This document shows, piece by piece, positions 44,492-53,747 of a stretch of 64,000 nucleotides of DNA (positions within the stretch are counted from its first letter, which is position 1; every line of letters starts with the position of its first letter). This stretch comes from Lishizhenia tianjinensis (GTDB taxonomy: Bacteria > Bacteroidota > Bacteroidia > Flavobacteriales_D > Crocinitomicaceae). The notes beneath the pieces are model-generated. The model made no database searches. It was not told the origin of the DNA and saw only the letters and a program-made list of their open reading frames with translations. The position numbers and the translations under genes were made by a program. Location: positions 1 to 64,000 of the forward strand of contig CALQIX020000009.1 of the NCBI GenBank assembly GCA_943330745.2. Direction: 5' to 3'.

Positions 44492-46716
44492 TGTTTAATA
44501 ATTTTATACACCTTAGTTGATAGTTTTGGCAATGTCAGGTAATATAATCCAGGCGACACATCGAATAAATTAATTGAACTATCCGTACCTGTCTGAAAAA
44601 CTTGACCAATTGAATTCATTAGCTGATACTCTCCGAAATACTCATTCCCATTCAATCGGAAATTCAAAATGCCATTTGTGGGATTAGGGAAAACAACAAA
44701 TTCAGTTGGCTTCGGTAACTCATTAATCCCTATTGTAGCATCAAGAGCGGTTGAGAAAATCGGTCGAATCATAGCGGAACCCGGAAAAGGAGATGTCAGC
44801 CATGTAAAACCCGCATCAACACTATATCGAATTTTTGATGAATTATCAATATTTCGGTCTAAACCTGCATTCAATCGATCGGCATCTAATTGTCTCCATC
44901 CAATATGAAACTTAGTTCCAACGGGGATTTTCATTGTGTCTTGAAAATAATAAGTGTGATATCCATTCATTCCATTGACATACGTTGGATTTCTTGGAAA
45001 AAAGACATTGTCTTCATACAATACTATTCCAGGAACACCCGCATTATCATCCCATACAGTAATTAAAAAAAGTTTATCTGAAACGTCATTTACAGATGGA
45101 ACAAAATGAATACTAACTCCAATAAGTGAATCTGGTTGATACGAATTAAATTCAATTGCTAGTCTTGCTTGTGCCCCTGTTGGTCCAAATGCTGCCTCGG
45201 CTGAACCATCATCATAGCTGTAATAATTTGAGAAATTTTGAGAGAAAACGGTCGAATCATTAATGGTTAAATTCGGAAACTGTGCAGAAGCACTTGACTT
45301 CACCTCAAAAATTTGCTCATCACCCGATTTTAACCTATCAAATTCGTAGCCACTTGAGCAGTCATTAAAAGAAACGTGAGTGGTTCTTGGTTGATAATTA
45401 ATATTTGATTCAGCTAAAATAAATCCTGGTAATACATAAGAACCCTCTTGAACTGAATTGTATAGAACTTCAACTGCACCATTCTGATAATTCTCGGGAT
45501 TAGGACTTCCATTATGCAATTTTATCAATAAGGAATCAGTCATTTTATTACTGGTGCTTTCCTTATAATGATCCCATGGAACCGACGTATATGTTTTAAG
45601 TAAAGAATTCAATGGATAAACAAAAGCAAAATCTTTGAAAAGGGTATCATCTACTGAAGACAAAGTCCTCATGTGAACATAATCAATATGAAAATGATCC
45701 AAACTCCCTGCTAATGAACCATAATTTCGAAAACGGAATTGAAAACCATTATGATAAAAACTAGTATCATCTAATCGAATATGAACAGCTCTAAAGGGAT
45801 GCACAGTATCACCAGCAATCGACCAAACTTGTTTCCAATCGCTTTGTAATGGCGCATAAAACTCCAAAATCAATGAATCTCCTGCCTCTGGGATATCGCC
45901 CAAGCCTTCTGGTTGATATAAAAAAGAAAAATAGATGGAATCTGCTGCTGTATTAGTACTTAAGTTCAGTGGTTTGGATGTTAATTGATCTGCAAAATTT
46001 GTTACTGTTGTACCAATTTCATAAGGAAATCCATTCTCATCAAGTCCATCAAACGTTACAACACCCAATGAACGAGGATCTAAGGCAAGTCGATAATTGT
46101 GATACGCATAAGAATCTACCCAATGATTCGAAGGATCGTTAATTGGCTGAAAAAAAATACGCGCCGAATCTTGAAAATAAGGAGGATTAACCACCCAGAC
46201 TGTATCAATCAGATTTAATGGCTCGCCAATTGTGTCAAAAAGATAGTAGGGAGGATACAAATTCATCAAAGTGTTTTGAACTGGGAAGATTGATAAATCT
46301 GAAACGCGAACTTGAATGGGGGAAAAAAGTGAATCTTCAAAAGTATTGGTAACAATATCATATTTACGTTTAAAAGTAATTTGATTCGTGTAATAAAGAT
46401 TGTTTGGTAATGGTTGATCTGAAACCGGATCTTTCAACTGATAATACAATTCAGATGTAATTCCAACTGCATTAAAATCACCTAGATAAGGTTGAAATTT
46501 ATTGGTTGAAAAATCATCAAAAAAAGGTAGTTGTAATGTATCAGGAATAAAAACAAACGAACTATCAAAAGTAGTACCTGCAGTTTTTAAATCATGATTG
46601 ATTTTAGTAAGTTTCCTATTTTGTGTAATTGGACCAACCTCGATACCTTGCGAAATTGCATCAAAAAGAAACAATGAAAAAAAAACCGCACAAGAAATTG
46701 AATTAAAGAGTTTCAT
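44488..46716 (-). CDS. T9SS-sorted secreted protein
   Basis: 742 residues. Signal peptide MKLFNSISCAVFFSLFLFDA. The body is beta-rich with no named domain I can identify. Repeated phrases (FDDFSTNKFQPYLGDFNAVG, YSYDDGSAEAAFGPTGAQAR, FHIGWRQLDADRLNAGLDRN) are typical of Bacteroidota proteins annotated only by their tail. The last 75 residues are a type A sorting domain (FVVFPNPTNGILNFRL, QLMNSIGQVF, LFDVSPGLYYLTL). Exported cargo of unknown function. Coupled by 4-base overlap to rluD downstream, an unusual partner; a possible -7 box (TAGTTTTG) lies at 46762-46755. Confidence 0.85.
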   Translation of the reverse strand: MKLFNSISCAVFFSLFLFDAISQGIEVGPITQNRKLTKINHDLKTAGTTFDSSFVFIPDTLQLPFFDDFSTNKFQPYLGDFNAVGITSELYYQLKDPVSDQPLPNNLYYTNQITFKRKYDIVTNTFEDSLFSPIQVRVSDLSIFPVQNTLMNLYPPYYLFDTIGEPLNLIDTVWVVNPPYFQDSARIFFQPINDPSNHWVDSYAYHNYRLALDPRSLGVVTFDGLDENGFPYEIGTTVTNFADQLTSKPLNLSTNTAADSIYFSFLYQPEGLGDIPEAGDSLILEFYAPLQSDWKQVWSIAGDTVHPFRAVHIRLDDTSFYHNGFQFRFRNYGSLAGSLDHFHIDYVHMRTLSSVDDTLFKDFAFVYPLNSLLKTYTSVPWDHYKESTSNKMTDSLLIKLHNGSPNPENYQNGAVEVLYNSVQEGSYVLPGFILAESNINYQPRTTHVSFNDCSSGYEFDRLKSGDEQIFEVKSSASAQFPNLTINDSTVFSQNFSNYYSYDDGSAEAAFGPTGAQARLAIEFNSYQPDSLIGVSIHFVPSVNDVSDKLFLITVWDDNAGVPGIVLYEDNVFFPRNPTYVNGMNGYHTYYFQDTMKIPVGTKFHIGWRQLDADRLNAGLDRNIDNSSKIRYSVDAGFTWLTSPFPGSAMIRPIFSTALDATIGINELPKPTEFVVFPNPTNGILNFRLNGNEYFGEYQLMNSIGQVFQTGTDSSINLFDVSPGLYYLTLPKLSTKVYKIIKQ

Positions 46717-46760
46717 CTGTTAAAAACGAAAAATTATTTAAAAAATTATACGTATCAAAA

Positions 46761-47672
46761 CTAATCATTGTTTTTCGCTGGATCCTTTTTTGTCTTCTTC
46801 TCTAATTCCTCGCGTTCTTTTTTAATTAATTCTTGATTAGATTTTGAACGATTCATTTTTTCTTCATCTACTTCTGGACTCATGGATCCTGTAAATGTGA
46901 TGACTGATGATTTAGATAACTCTTTTCCTCTTGAATATTCTGGACTTTGAGAAATAACAATTGCTGCCATTGTATCCGCCTTTGTTTTACAATCCGTACA
47001 ACCGTATTCGTATTTGAAACCAATTTCTTCTAAGGCTGTAATTGCATCCGAAACAGTCATTCCGTATAAATCAGGGATTTTTTCAGCATCTTCCTCAACA
47101 AATTCGCCCACATAAATTGTTATGGTAGCACCAACAGGAACTAATGTTCCAAAAACAACCTTTTTACCTCTGTATAACTGATCTACGACAGTTCCACCAG
47201 CGTCTTCAGCAACCGGTCTGTATCGAATAACATATTTTAACCCTCGATTTTGGAGTATACTGGCAGCGAATCGTTGTGATTTTCCTTTCAAATTTGGCAC
47301 CTCAACTAATTTTTGTTTTTTGGAAACTCTAAGTCCAATAATCCTTCCTGGTTTAACAAAAATAGTTGTAACTTTAGAGGGACCAGGTGTTTGTTCTAAA
47401 ACAGTTCCATTTGGTTTTTTGGGGTCATAAATAGAATCAATAATTTGATATTTTAATCCTGATTCTTCCAGAATTGTTTTAGCGTCATTTGAGTTTTTCC
47501 CTACGATATTTGGAACTTCAATTTTCTCTCCATGATTCGTGGACCAGTCTAAAATGAACATTGTCCCAAAAACAACCGTTAAATAAAATAAAACAACTAA
47601 TCCCAAGTGTTTGAAAAACCTCCTTGATTTTATAAATTCCCAGAATGAAATTAAAAATGATGATTTACCCAT
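46761..47672 (-). CDS. PASTA-domain membrane protein
   Basis: 303 residues from the ATG at 47672; the open frame starts three codons earlier at a TTG, which overlaps the -7 box. A cytoplasmic N-terminus leads to one membrane helix (about 23-45, HLGLVVLFYLTVVFGTMFIL), then three PASTA domains (VPNIVGKNSNDAKTILEESG, VPNLKGKSQRFAASILQNRG, IPDLYGMTVSDAITALEEIG) and a charged C-terminal tail rich in Glu/Lys. PASTA domains bind peptidoglycan fragments; here there is no kinase or PBP domain, so the protein is likely a cell-wall-associated structural or sensor protein. Confidence 0.9.
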   Translation of the reverse strand: MGKSSFLISFWEFIKSRRFFKHLGLVVLFYLTVVFGTMFILDWSTNHGEKIEVPNIVGKNSNDAKTILEESGLKYQIIDSIYDPKKPNGTVLEQTPGPSKVTTIFVKPGRIIGLRVSKKQKLVEVPNLKGKSQRFAASILQNRGLKYVIRYRPVAEDAGGTVVDQLYRGKKVVFGTLVPVGATITIYVGEFVEEDAEKIPDLYGMTVSDAITALEEIGFKYEYGCTDCKTKADTMAAIVISQSPEYSRGKELSKSSVITFTGSMSPEVDEEKMNRSKSNQELIKKEREELEKKTKKDPAKNND

Positions 47673-47678
47673 AGTGAA

Positions 47679-47686
47679 CAAAAGTA
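47679..47686 (-). promoter_or_regulatory. Putative -7 box (TACTTTTG) at the PASTA gene
   Basis: Exact TAnnTTTG on the minus strand, six bases before the ATG at 47672, so the transcript would be close to leaderless. No -33 TTG at canonical spacing. Confidence 0.4.
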
Positions 47687-47723
47687 ATGAAAAGATTAAA
47701 ACCGTGAAACTTGATTAACGATT

Positions 47724-48407
47724 TTAGAAATTTGGAGAGAGCATGTGTGTTTTATAAAAATCTTCAATATATTGAACAGCCTCCTCGGCAGTATCCGCAA
47801 CAAAAAACATTTTCATATCATCTGGTGCAATATTATGCTCAGCTTTCAACATTACTTCTTCCACCCACAATAACAAGCCAGACCAGTACTCTTTCCCAAT
47901 AAAAACAACGGGTCTTTTGGCGATTTTCTTTGTTTGAATTAATGTTAGTGCCTCAAAAGCTTCATCCAACGTCCCGAAACCACCCGGTAACACTACAAAA
48001 CCTTGAGAATATTTCACGAAAATCACTTTACGAACGAAAAAATAATCAAATTCCAAATTATGTTCCTGATCAATATATGGATTGTGGTTTTGTTCAAAGG
48101 GTAAATCAATATTCAATCCTACAGATCTTCCTCCTCCCTCTTGCGCACCCTTATTGGCAGCTTCCATAATTCCCGGTCCACCTCCAGAAATAATACCATA
48201 TCCCGCTTCAGCTAATTTTTTTGATACATCCGTTGCAAGTTGATAATACGGATTGTCTTTTTTTGTTCGTGCTGAACCAAAAACAGAAATACACGGACCA
48301 ATTTTCGCCATGCGATCATAAGCCTCAACAAACTCAGACATAATTTTAAAAATTGACCAACTGTCATTGCTTTTTATATCATTCCAATCCTTTCTAATTT
48401 TATTCAT
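47724..48407 (-). CDS. LOG-family protein (TIGR00730 type)
   Basis: 227 residues with the Rossmann-like LOG fold: ISVFGSARTKKDNPYYQLAT, IISGGGPGIMEAANKGAQEG, GGRSVGLNIDLPFEQNHNPY and the signature PGGFGTLDEAFEALTLIQTK. The PGGxGTxxE motif is that of cytokinin riboside 5'-monophosphate phosphoribohydrolases (lysine decarboxylase-like name is historical). In bacteria they act as nucleotide 5'-monophosphate nucleosidases. Divergent from the DUF2279 gene; the promoter region is short. Confidence 0.9.
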   Translation of the reverse strand: MNKIRKDWNDIKSNDSWSIFKIMSEFVEAYDRMAKIGPCISVFGSARTKKDNPYYQLATDVSKKLAEAGYGIISGGGPGIMEAANKGAQEGGGRSVGLNIDLPFEQNHNPYIDQEHNLEFDYFFVRKVIFVKYSQGFVVLPGGFGTLDEAFEALTLIQTKKIAKRPVVFIGKEYWSGLLLWVEEVMLKAEHNIAPDDMKMFFVADTAEEAVQYIEDFYKTHMLSPNF

Positions 48408-48439
48408 TCAATTTGTGTTAATTCCACATAAAATTAAGC

Positions 48440-48447
48440 TATTTTTG
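48440..48447 (+). promoter_or_regulatory. Putative -7 box (TATTTTTG) at the DUF2279 gene
   Basis: Exact TAnnTTTG 3 bases before the GTG at 48451, with a TTTG 24 bases upstream (slightly long spacing). If used, translation starts at or just after the transcript 5' end, or at the ATG at 48496. Confidence 0.35.
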
Positions 48448-48450
48448 ACT

Positions 48451-49377
48451 GTGAAACGACCCCATTTTCAAAATCTTGTGGTTTTTTATCTACTTATGAG
48501 TATTGAAATCTTATTTTCGAGTACTTCTATTTCTCAGTCTAATTTTTTTCAACCCGCAAAAGAACCAATAAAAAAAAGAATTTGGATTGCTTCTGGAATT
48601 CAAGCCTATACAGAAATTGGTTCTTTTGCTGCGTTGTATCCTATATGGTATGCACAAAATGCAAGTTCCAAATTTCATTTTTTTGATGATTTCGGGAATT
48701 GGGGAAATGTTGATAAATACGGACATTCATATTCTGCTTATCAACTTTCAAAATTAAGTTCGGATTTTTATCGCTGGGCTGGTGTACCGAAAAAAAAGTC
48801 AGCTATTATTGGAAGTTTGGTTGGCCTAAGCTATCAATCAACACTTGAAGTTTTTGATGGATTTAGCAATGGGTATGGTTTCTCTTGGGGTGATATGCTA
48901 TTTAATACGCTCGGTAGTGGAATATATTTATCGCAAGAATGGGCTTGGTCCGAACAAAAATTAATTCCTAAATTTTCATATCATCCAACTAAATTTGCTG
49001 CATTGCGACCTGAAATACTGGGATCAAATCAAGCTGAACGCTTTTTAAAAGATTACAATGGTCAAACGTATTGGTTAAGTTTCTCTCCAAATCACTTTTC
49101 AAAGAACAGTATGTTTCCAAAATGGCTTTGCATTTCCATTGGCTATGGTATTGATGGTCGCATAGTGGGAGATCAAACATCTTATACTTCAGCAGATGGC
49201 ATGGCCTATTATTCTAGACAACAATATTATCTGAGTATGGATATTGATTTAAAAAGCCTTCCGATAAAAAATAAAACGATAAAAAAAATAATTAGTGCAT
49301 TTAACTATTTAAAAATTCCTGCACCAGCAGTTTCCTTCCAGAAGAATAAAATTCAATTTTTGCCGATTTATTTCTAA
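48451..49377 (+). CDS. DUF2279 family protein
   Basis: 309 residues from the GTG at 48451 (MKRPHFQNLVVFYLLMSIEI reads as a signal peptide). The open frame reaches back to 48367, but that would overlap the divergent LOG gene, and an ATG at 48496 is the other option. The body carries WNVDKYGHSYSAYQLS-like FGNWGNVDKYGHSYSAYQLS, SALIGSLVGLSYQSTLEVFD-type GSLVGLSYQSTLEVFDGFSN and GYGFSWGDMLFNTLGSGIYL, the hallmark of DUF2279 (YfiM-like), an envelope lipoprotein-like family of unknown role. It runs up to the sialidase-like gene on the other strand with no gap. Confidence 0.75.
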   Translation: MKRPHFQNLVVFYLLMSIEILFSSTSISQSNFFQPAKEPIKKRIWIASGIQAYTEIGSFAALYPIWYAQNASSKFHFFDDFGNWGNVDKYGHSYSAYQLSKLSSDFYRWAGVPKKKSAIIGSLVGLSYQSTLEVFDGFSNGYGFSWGDMLFNTLGSGIYLSQEWAWSEQKLIPKFSYHPTKFAALRPEILGSNQAERFLKDYNGQTYWLSFSPNHFSKNSMFPKWLCISIGYGIDGRIVGDQTSYTSADGMAYYSRQQYYLSMDIDLKSLPIKNKTIKKIISAFNYLKIPAPAVSFQKNKIQFLPIYF

Positions 49378-50673
49378 TTATTCATCAATTAGCGCTGTCC
49401 ACAAGGATAATTTTCCACTATCCATTCTTGGCCAAATTGGTCTTATTTTACCATTGTGGGCAGCAATATTGAGATAATCACCAATAAATACTGATTGAGT
49501 CGGTATGAACGGTTTTTCTGAAATACACGTTTCAACAAAGGACATTCCACCATCCGCTGATTTGCACCATACTACATCCGTTTGGTTGTCTGTATATTTT
49601 CTTCTGTCCAAATAAACAAAATGTAAACTACCCGTGATTTGATCAATCGTCATCCAAGTAAAAAATTGATGTTTACCGGGTTTATCTTGGTTAACACGAA
49701 TTGGGGCCGACCAAGTTTCACCCTGATCAGTAGATTTCATCAACCAAATGTCTGTATCTGTATCTCCATTTCGCTGATCAGCCCAATTAATATAGAGCGC
49801 TCCCCTATTAGGACCATTACTTTGATCACATACCAAAATAGGCAATCCATTACAACGGTTGATTCCAGGTACATTTATCGTCCAACCTCCAGGATGATCT
49901 GTAATCAATTTTTCTTTTGGAAGCCAAGTTTTACCTTCATCCAACGATTTTTGAAAAACTAAGCCTTTTGGTCCGGTCCAGGTAACATAAATCTGTCCAT
50001 TCGGCCCAAATGCGGGCACGGCACCTTCAACAGTTTCATCATCATCCAGACAATCACCGGCAAATTTATTTATGCGCAACGGATCGCTCCAATTTTCACC
50101 TTGGTCTTTTGAAATTGAGAACATGATATTTGATGAATCTTCAGGTTCCATAGAATCATACCTGTCAAATTGGGTCCAAGTTAAAGCCAATGTATTAGAG
50201 GAAGGATGTAAGGCCACCCAATGTTTGTCTTGCGCTTTTGATCCATTTGGTTTCGGAAAAGTACCTTCAGAAAAAGGCTGATCAATAGTTGGCGCAACTT
50301 GACATACAATGCGATCAATCCAAGACGTTTTTTTATAATCTGCCAAATGAAAATAGAATACTTTTCCAGACCTATCAAATGTAAGGACAGGATCTCCCCA
50401 AACACCATAAGGACTTGTCAAACTCTTGTTTACCCAAGTTTTTCCACCGTCTTTTGAATAATGATAATTGTTTAAAATGGAACCAGCGACTACTTCATTC
50501 GTATTCAATGGATTTATCGCAATGGAAGGTTCACATACTTGAAAATGTGTTTTTGAATTCCAGTTTTTCGTGATTTCAATGTTCTTGTAAATTTGACCTT
50601 GGCAGGACGAAAAGACTAAAACAGTTAAAACACTAACGAAGCCAATAATTTCGGAATATCTTTTGTTCTTCAT
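49378..50673 (-). CDS. Sialidase-like (BNR/Asp-box) lipoprotein
   Basis: 431 residues from MKNKRYSEIIGFVSVLTVLV, which ends in a lipobox (FSSC, Cys24). The longer frame from 50709 has a poor leader. At least five Asp boxes mark a six-blade propeller: SKDGGKTW, SKDQGENW, SLDEGKTW, STDQGETW and SADGGMSF. The active-site Arg triad of true sialidases is not evident, so it may be an exo-sialidase or a general carbohydrate-binding propeller. The start overlaps the M61 gene end by 41 bases. Confidence 0.82.
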   Translation of the reverse strand: MKNKRYSEIIGFVSVLTVLVFSSCQGQIYKNIEITKNWNSKTHFQVCEPSIAINPLNTNEVVAGSILNNYHYSKDGGKTWVNKSLTSPYGVWGDPVLTFDRSGKVFYFHLADYKKTSWIDRIVCQVAPTIDQPFSEGTFPKPNGSKAQDKHWVALHPSSNTLALTWTQFDRYDSMEPEDSSNIMFSISKDQGENWSDPLRINKFAGDCLDDDETVEGAVPAFGPNGQIYVTWTGPKGLVFQKSLDEGKTWLPKEKLITDHPGGWTINVPGINRCNGLPILVCDQSNGPNRGALYINWADQRNGDTDTDIWLMKSTDQGETWSAPIRVNQDKPGKHQFFTWMTIDQITGSLHFVYLDRRKYTDNQTDVVWCKSADGGMSFVETCISEKPFIPTQSVFIGDYLNIAAHNGKIRPIWPRMDSGKLSLWTALIDE

Positions 50674-52417
50674 TTTTTGTTGTTGTAAAAGAAAACTGTG
50701 GCTTTTCATACGTGAGTATTTTTACATTGGTAGAAAACAAAATATCATCACGGTTTATTAATAATTCAACTTGTTCATTTTCCTTCAACGCATTCATTGT
50801 TCCTTCCAAAGAACCTTGATCTACTCGAAAACCATTGCAAGCAATTATTTCATCATTGACGCTAATTCCTGCTTTTTCTGCTGAAGAACCTGAACGAACG
50901 CTTTTTACAATAACGTTTCCACCTTCTTGTTTAACAGACGCTCCAAAAGATGGCTTTTTAGTTCCCGTGTAAGTAACATCGATTCCAACTTTGGAAAAAT
51001 ATTCTCCATATGGAATAATCTCTGTGCCATCAATGTATTTAGCATAAAAGGTGGTTAAATCCATTTCCAGAAATTTCTCCAATTCCATTTTGAATTCTTT
51101 ATCAGAGATGCCCCGATTAAGTTCTTTTGCGTATTTTATATAAACAGAACGCATAAAATCATCCAAACATTTCTTCCCTTTGTATTTATCAACTATCAAA
51201 ACATCAAAAATTGCAGCAATTATTTGACCTCTTGAATAATAAGTCATTGTTGTGTTGGATGAATTTTCATTCGGGCGATAGGCTTTAATCCATGCATCAA
51301 AACTGGAATGAGCAACAGATTGAACTCTTGAACCAACTGATCCTTCCACATAATTAATTGTATTTTGCATTTTAGAAACAAATTCCTCCTGAGACATAAA
51401 TCCAGCCCGACGCATGATTAATTCGTCATAATACGAGGTAAATCCTTCCATTACCCATAGTAAACTTGTGTAATTTTCTTTATCGTAATCAAATGGACCT
51501 AATTCAATAGGACGGAATCGTTTAACATTCCATAAATGAAAATATTCATGAGCCACCAAGTTTAAAAAACCCAGATATTCAGCACCTGAATACGACCATC
51601 GGTTTACACTTAGAGTGGTGGAATTCATATGCTCCAGTCCTCCTTGACCATCTACCACGTTGTGAACGATAAATAAATACTCCTTATTTGGATTTTCGCC
51701 AAAAACTTGTGTTTCGGCTTCAATAACCTTTGGCATATCCACTTTTAGTTTTTCAATATCATAATTCCCATCCCCGTACATTGCAACTGTATGCTTAACA
51801 CCCGCAGCCATAAATTGAAATTCGACTTGATTCCCAATTTCAATGGGGCAATCTATTAAGTGGTCATAATTTGAAAAATCAAATGTTTTGTTGCTATCTG
51901 ATGAAACAGAAATTTTCGCCTTAGGCAGAGCAGTCGAAACAACATTGAATTCGCGATAGGGTGTAATTTCTAATTGTCCCGGTATATTTTGATGGTTACT
52001 CACATACATAAAGACTCCCGATCCGCTTACGAATCCATGTGTCAAATCCAAGAAACTTGTTCTAACACTCAATTCAAAGGCATATACTTGGTAGGTAATT
52101 GATATTCTTTTTCCTTTTAATGCATTCTGAAGTTGCCAAGTATTCTTCGCGGTTTTTACTGTTTTAATCGCATTTTTATTTTCGTCAAAGGCGAATACCT
52201 GATTGACATTTTTAGAAAATTCTCGCACCAGGTATGATCCAGGAGCCCATACTGGCATTTTTACTTCAATTTGTTTATCAGTAAGCCCTTCCAAAATCAT
52301 TTCAACTTCAAAATAATGACTTTGCGGGTTTGTCATTTTTAATTTATAATTAACCTTCTGACTAAACACCAAAATTGTGTTTAACAAAACTAAAGCTGTA
52401 AAAATAATTTTGTTCAT
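50633..52417 (-). CDS. M61-family metallopeptidase with PDZ domain
   Basis: 594 residues. Signal peptide MNKIIFTALVLLNTILVFS, an N-terminal beta domain (about 20-170), the peptidase domain with the zinc motif VAHEYFHLWNVKRFRP (HExxH) and the downstream Glu in LLWVMEGFTSYYDEL, and a C-terminal PDZ domain (about 490-570, SAEKAGISVNDEIIACNGFR). Glycyl aminopeptidase family M61. Probably periplasmic protein turnover; substrate unknown. Between murF (3-base gap) and the sialidase-like gene (41-base overlap). Confidence 0.93.
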   Translation of the reverse strand: MNKIIFTALVLLNTILVFSQKVNYKLKMTNPQSHYFEVEMILEGLTDKQIEVKMPVWAPGSYLVREFSKNVNQVFAFDENKNAIKTVKTAKNTWQLQNALKGKRISITYQVYAFELSVRTSFLDLTHGFVSGSGVFMYVSNHQNIPGQLEITPYREFNVVSTALPKAKISVSSDSNKTFDFSNYDHLIDCPIEIGNQVEFQFMAAGVKHTVAMYGDGNYDIEKLKVDMPKVIEAETQVFGENPNKEYLFIVHNVVDGQGGLEHMNSTTLSVNRWSYSGAEYLGFLNLVAHEYFHLWNVKRFRPIELGPFDYDKENYTSLLWVMEGFTSYYDELIMRRAGFMSQEEFVSKMQNTINYVEGSVGSRVQSVAHSSFDAWIKAYRPNENSSNTTMTYYSRGQIIAAIFDVLIVDKYKGKKCLDDFMRSVYIKYAKELNRGISDKEFKMELEKFLEMDLTTFYAKYIDGTEIIPYGEYFSKVGIDVTYTGTKKPSFGASVKQEGGNVIVKSVRSGSSAEKAGISVNDEIIACNGFRVDQGSLEGTMNALKENEQVELLINRDDILFSTNVKILTYEKPQFSFTTTKNEEQKIFRNYWLR

Positions 52418-52420
52418 TTT

Positions 52421-53707
52421 TTATAAATGTGATATAAGTTTTTCTAATGCGATTCCTCTTGAACCTTTTAAAAGAATAAAATTGTTGGTAATTGGATGTT
52501 GATCAATATAATTAACTAATTCGTCCACTTGAATAAATTTGTTTTTTGCCCGGTTATTAGGCAAGGAAAAAAACAATGAACCAACCGTAATGTAATCGAC
52601 GTTTTCAATGTTCAGGTAATGTAGGATTTCTTGATGTTTTTCAATTGAAACATCTCCCAACTCTAGCATATCCCCAAGAACAAGAATTTTTTGTTTTGCT
52701 GCGGTTTGAATAAAACTAGTAACAGCAGAAAGCATACTAGAAGGATTTGCATTATAACAATCAACTAATAATTTGTTGTTGGGAGTAACAGTAATTTGAG
52801 ATCTATTGTTTGACGGAACATAAGCCTCTAAAGAAGCATTAATTTTACATTCAGGAACGTCAAATAATTTACCAAATCTAATGGCAGCGAGGAAATTATA
52901 CAAATTGTACCCCCCAAATAAATGCGTTTGTACAACATTCCTTGTTTCTAAATCATCCCACCAAGCAAAGTTCAAATACGGGTTCAATTGAAGAATTTCT
53001 CCTTGTAATTCACTTTTATCACGAATAGAGTATGAACCATGTTCTATGTTATTTGGTAAATTGGTCATCAAAGTTTCATCATCCGCATTTACAATTAGAA
53101 ATCCATTTTGCTTTGTAACGGACTGAAACAATTCCAATTTTGTTTTTAACACTCCTTCAAAACTTCCAAACCCCTCCAAATGAGCAGCTCCAATATTTGT
53201 GATTATTCCATGAGTAGGTTCGGCAATTTCGCATAACTCAGAAATATCATAGGGTTTATTCGCGCCCATTTCAATGATTGCAATTTCATGGGTTGAGGTT
53301 ACAGTTAAAAGTGTTAATGGCACCCCAATGTGATTATTCAAATTCCCTTTTGTTGCTAACACATTAAAATGGCTACTTAGAACTTGATAAATTAACTCTT
53401 TGGTAGTTGTTTTTCCATTTGATCCTGTGATTCCTATAAATGGAATATTAAATTTTTTTCTATGATGATTTGCCAATTTCTGAAGAAAAACTAAAGCATT
53501 GGGAACATAAAATATAGTTTCGTCATCCGCATAGTTTTCTTCATCCACGATGGCGTATTTTGCACCAGAATCAATTGTGCTTTTTGCAAAAGCATTACCA
53601 TTGAAATTATTTCCTTTTAACGCAATAAACATACCGTTTTGTTGTACGATACGACTATCCGTAAATACTCCAGATGTTTTATAAAAGAGTTGAAATAATT
53701 TGTGCAT
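52421..53707 (-). CDS. murF: UDP-N-acetylmuramoyl-tripeptide--D-alanyl-D-alanine ligase
   Basis: 428 residues, standard MurF length. N-terminal uridine-binding domain (SGVFTDSRIVQQNGMFIALK), central ATPase domain with P-loop GITGSNGKTTTKELI at 92-106, NLNNHIGVPLTLL and the C-terminal domain (DCYNANPSSMLSAVTSF, LVLGDMLELGDVSIEKH). Adds D-Ala-D-Ala to the peptidoglycan precursor in the cytoplasm. Directly downstream of gldJ, separated by a terminator ending four bases before the ATG. This murF-gldJ-porU neighbourhood is known in Flavobacteriia. Confidence 0.96.
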   Translation of the reverse strand: MHKLFQLFYKTSGVFTDSRIVQQNGMFIALKGNNFNGNAFAKSTIDSGAKYAIVDEENYADDETIFYVPNALVFLQKLANHHRKKFNIPFIGITGSNGKTTTKELIYQVLSSHFNVLATKGNLNNHIGVPLTLLTVTSTHEIAIIEMGANKPYDISELCEIAEPTHGIITNIGAAHLEGFGSFEGVLKTKLELFQSVTKQNGFLIVNADDETLMTNLPNNIEHGSYSIRDKSELQGEILQLNPYLNFAWWDDLETRNVVQTHLFGGYNLYNFLAAIRFGKLFDVPECKINASLEAYVPSNNRSQITVTPNNKLLVDCYNANPSSMLSAVTSFIQTAAKQKILVLGDMLELGDVSIEKHQEILHYLNIENVDYITVGSLFFSLPNNRAKNKFIQVDELVNYIDQHPITNNFILLKGSRGIALEKLISHL

Positions 53708-53711
53708 AAAT

Positions 53712-53736
53712 AAAAAAGGCCTGTTAAACAGGCCTT
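53712..53736 (-). terminator. Terminator between gldJ and murF
   Basis: Minus strand stem AAGGCCTG / CAGGCCTT with a short loop followed by TTTTTT, 12 bases after the gldJ stop and just before the murF start codon. Confidence 0.85.
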
Positions 53737-53747
53737 AAAAATACTAA

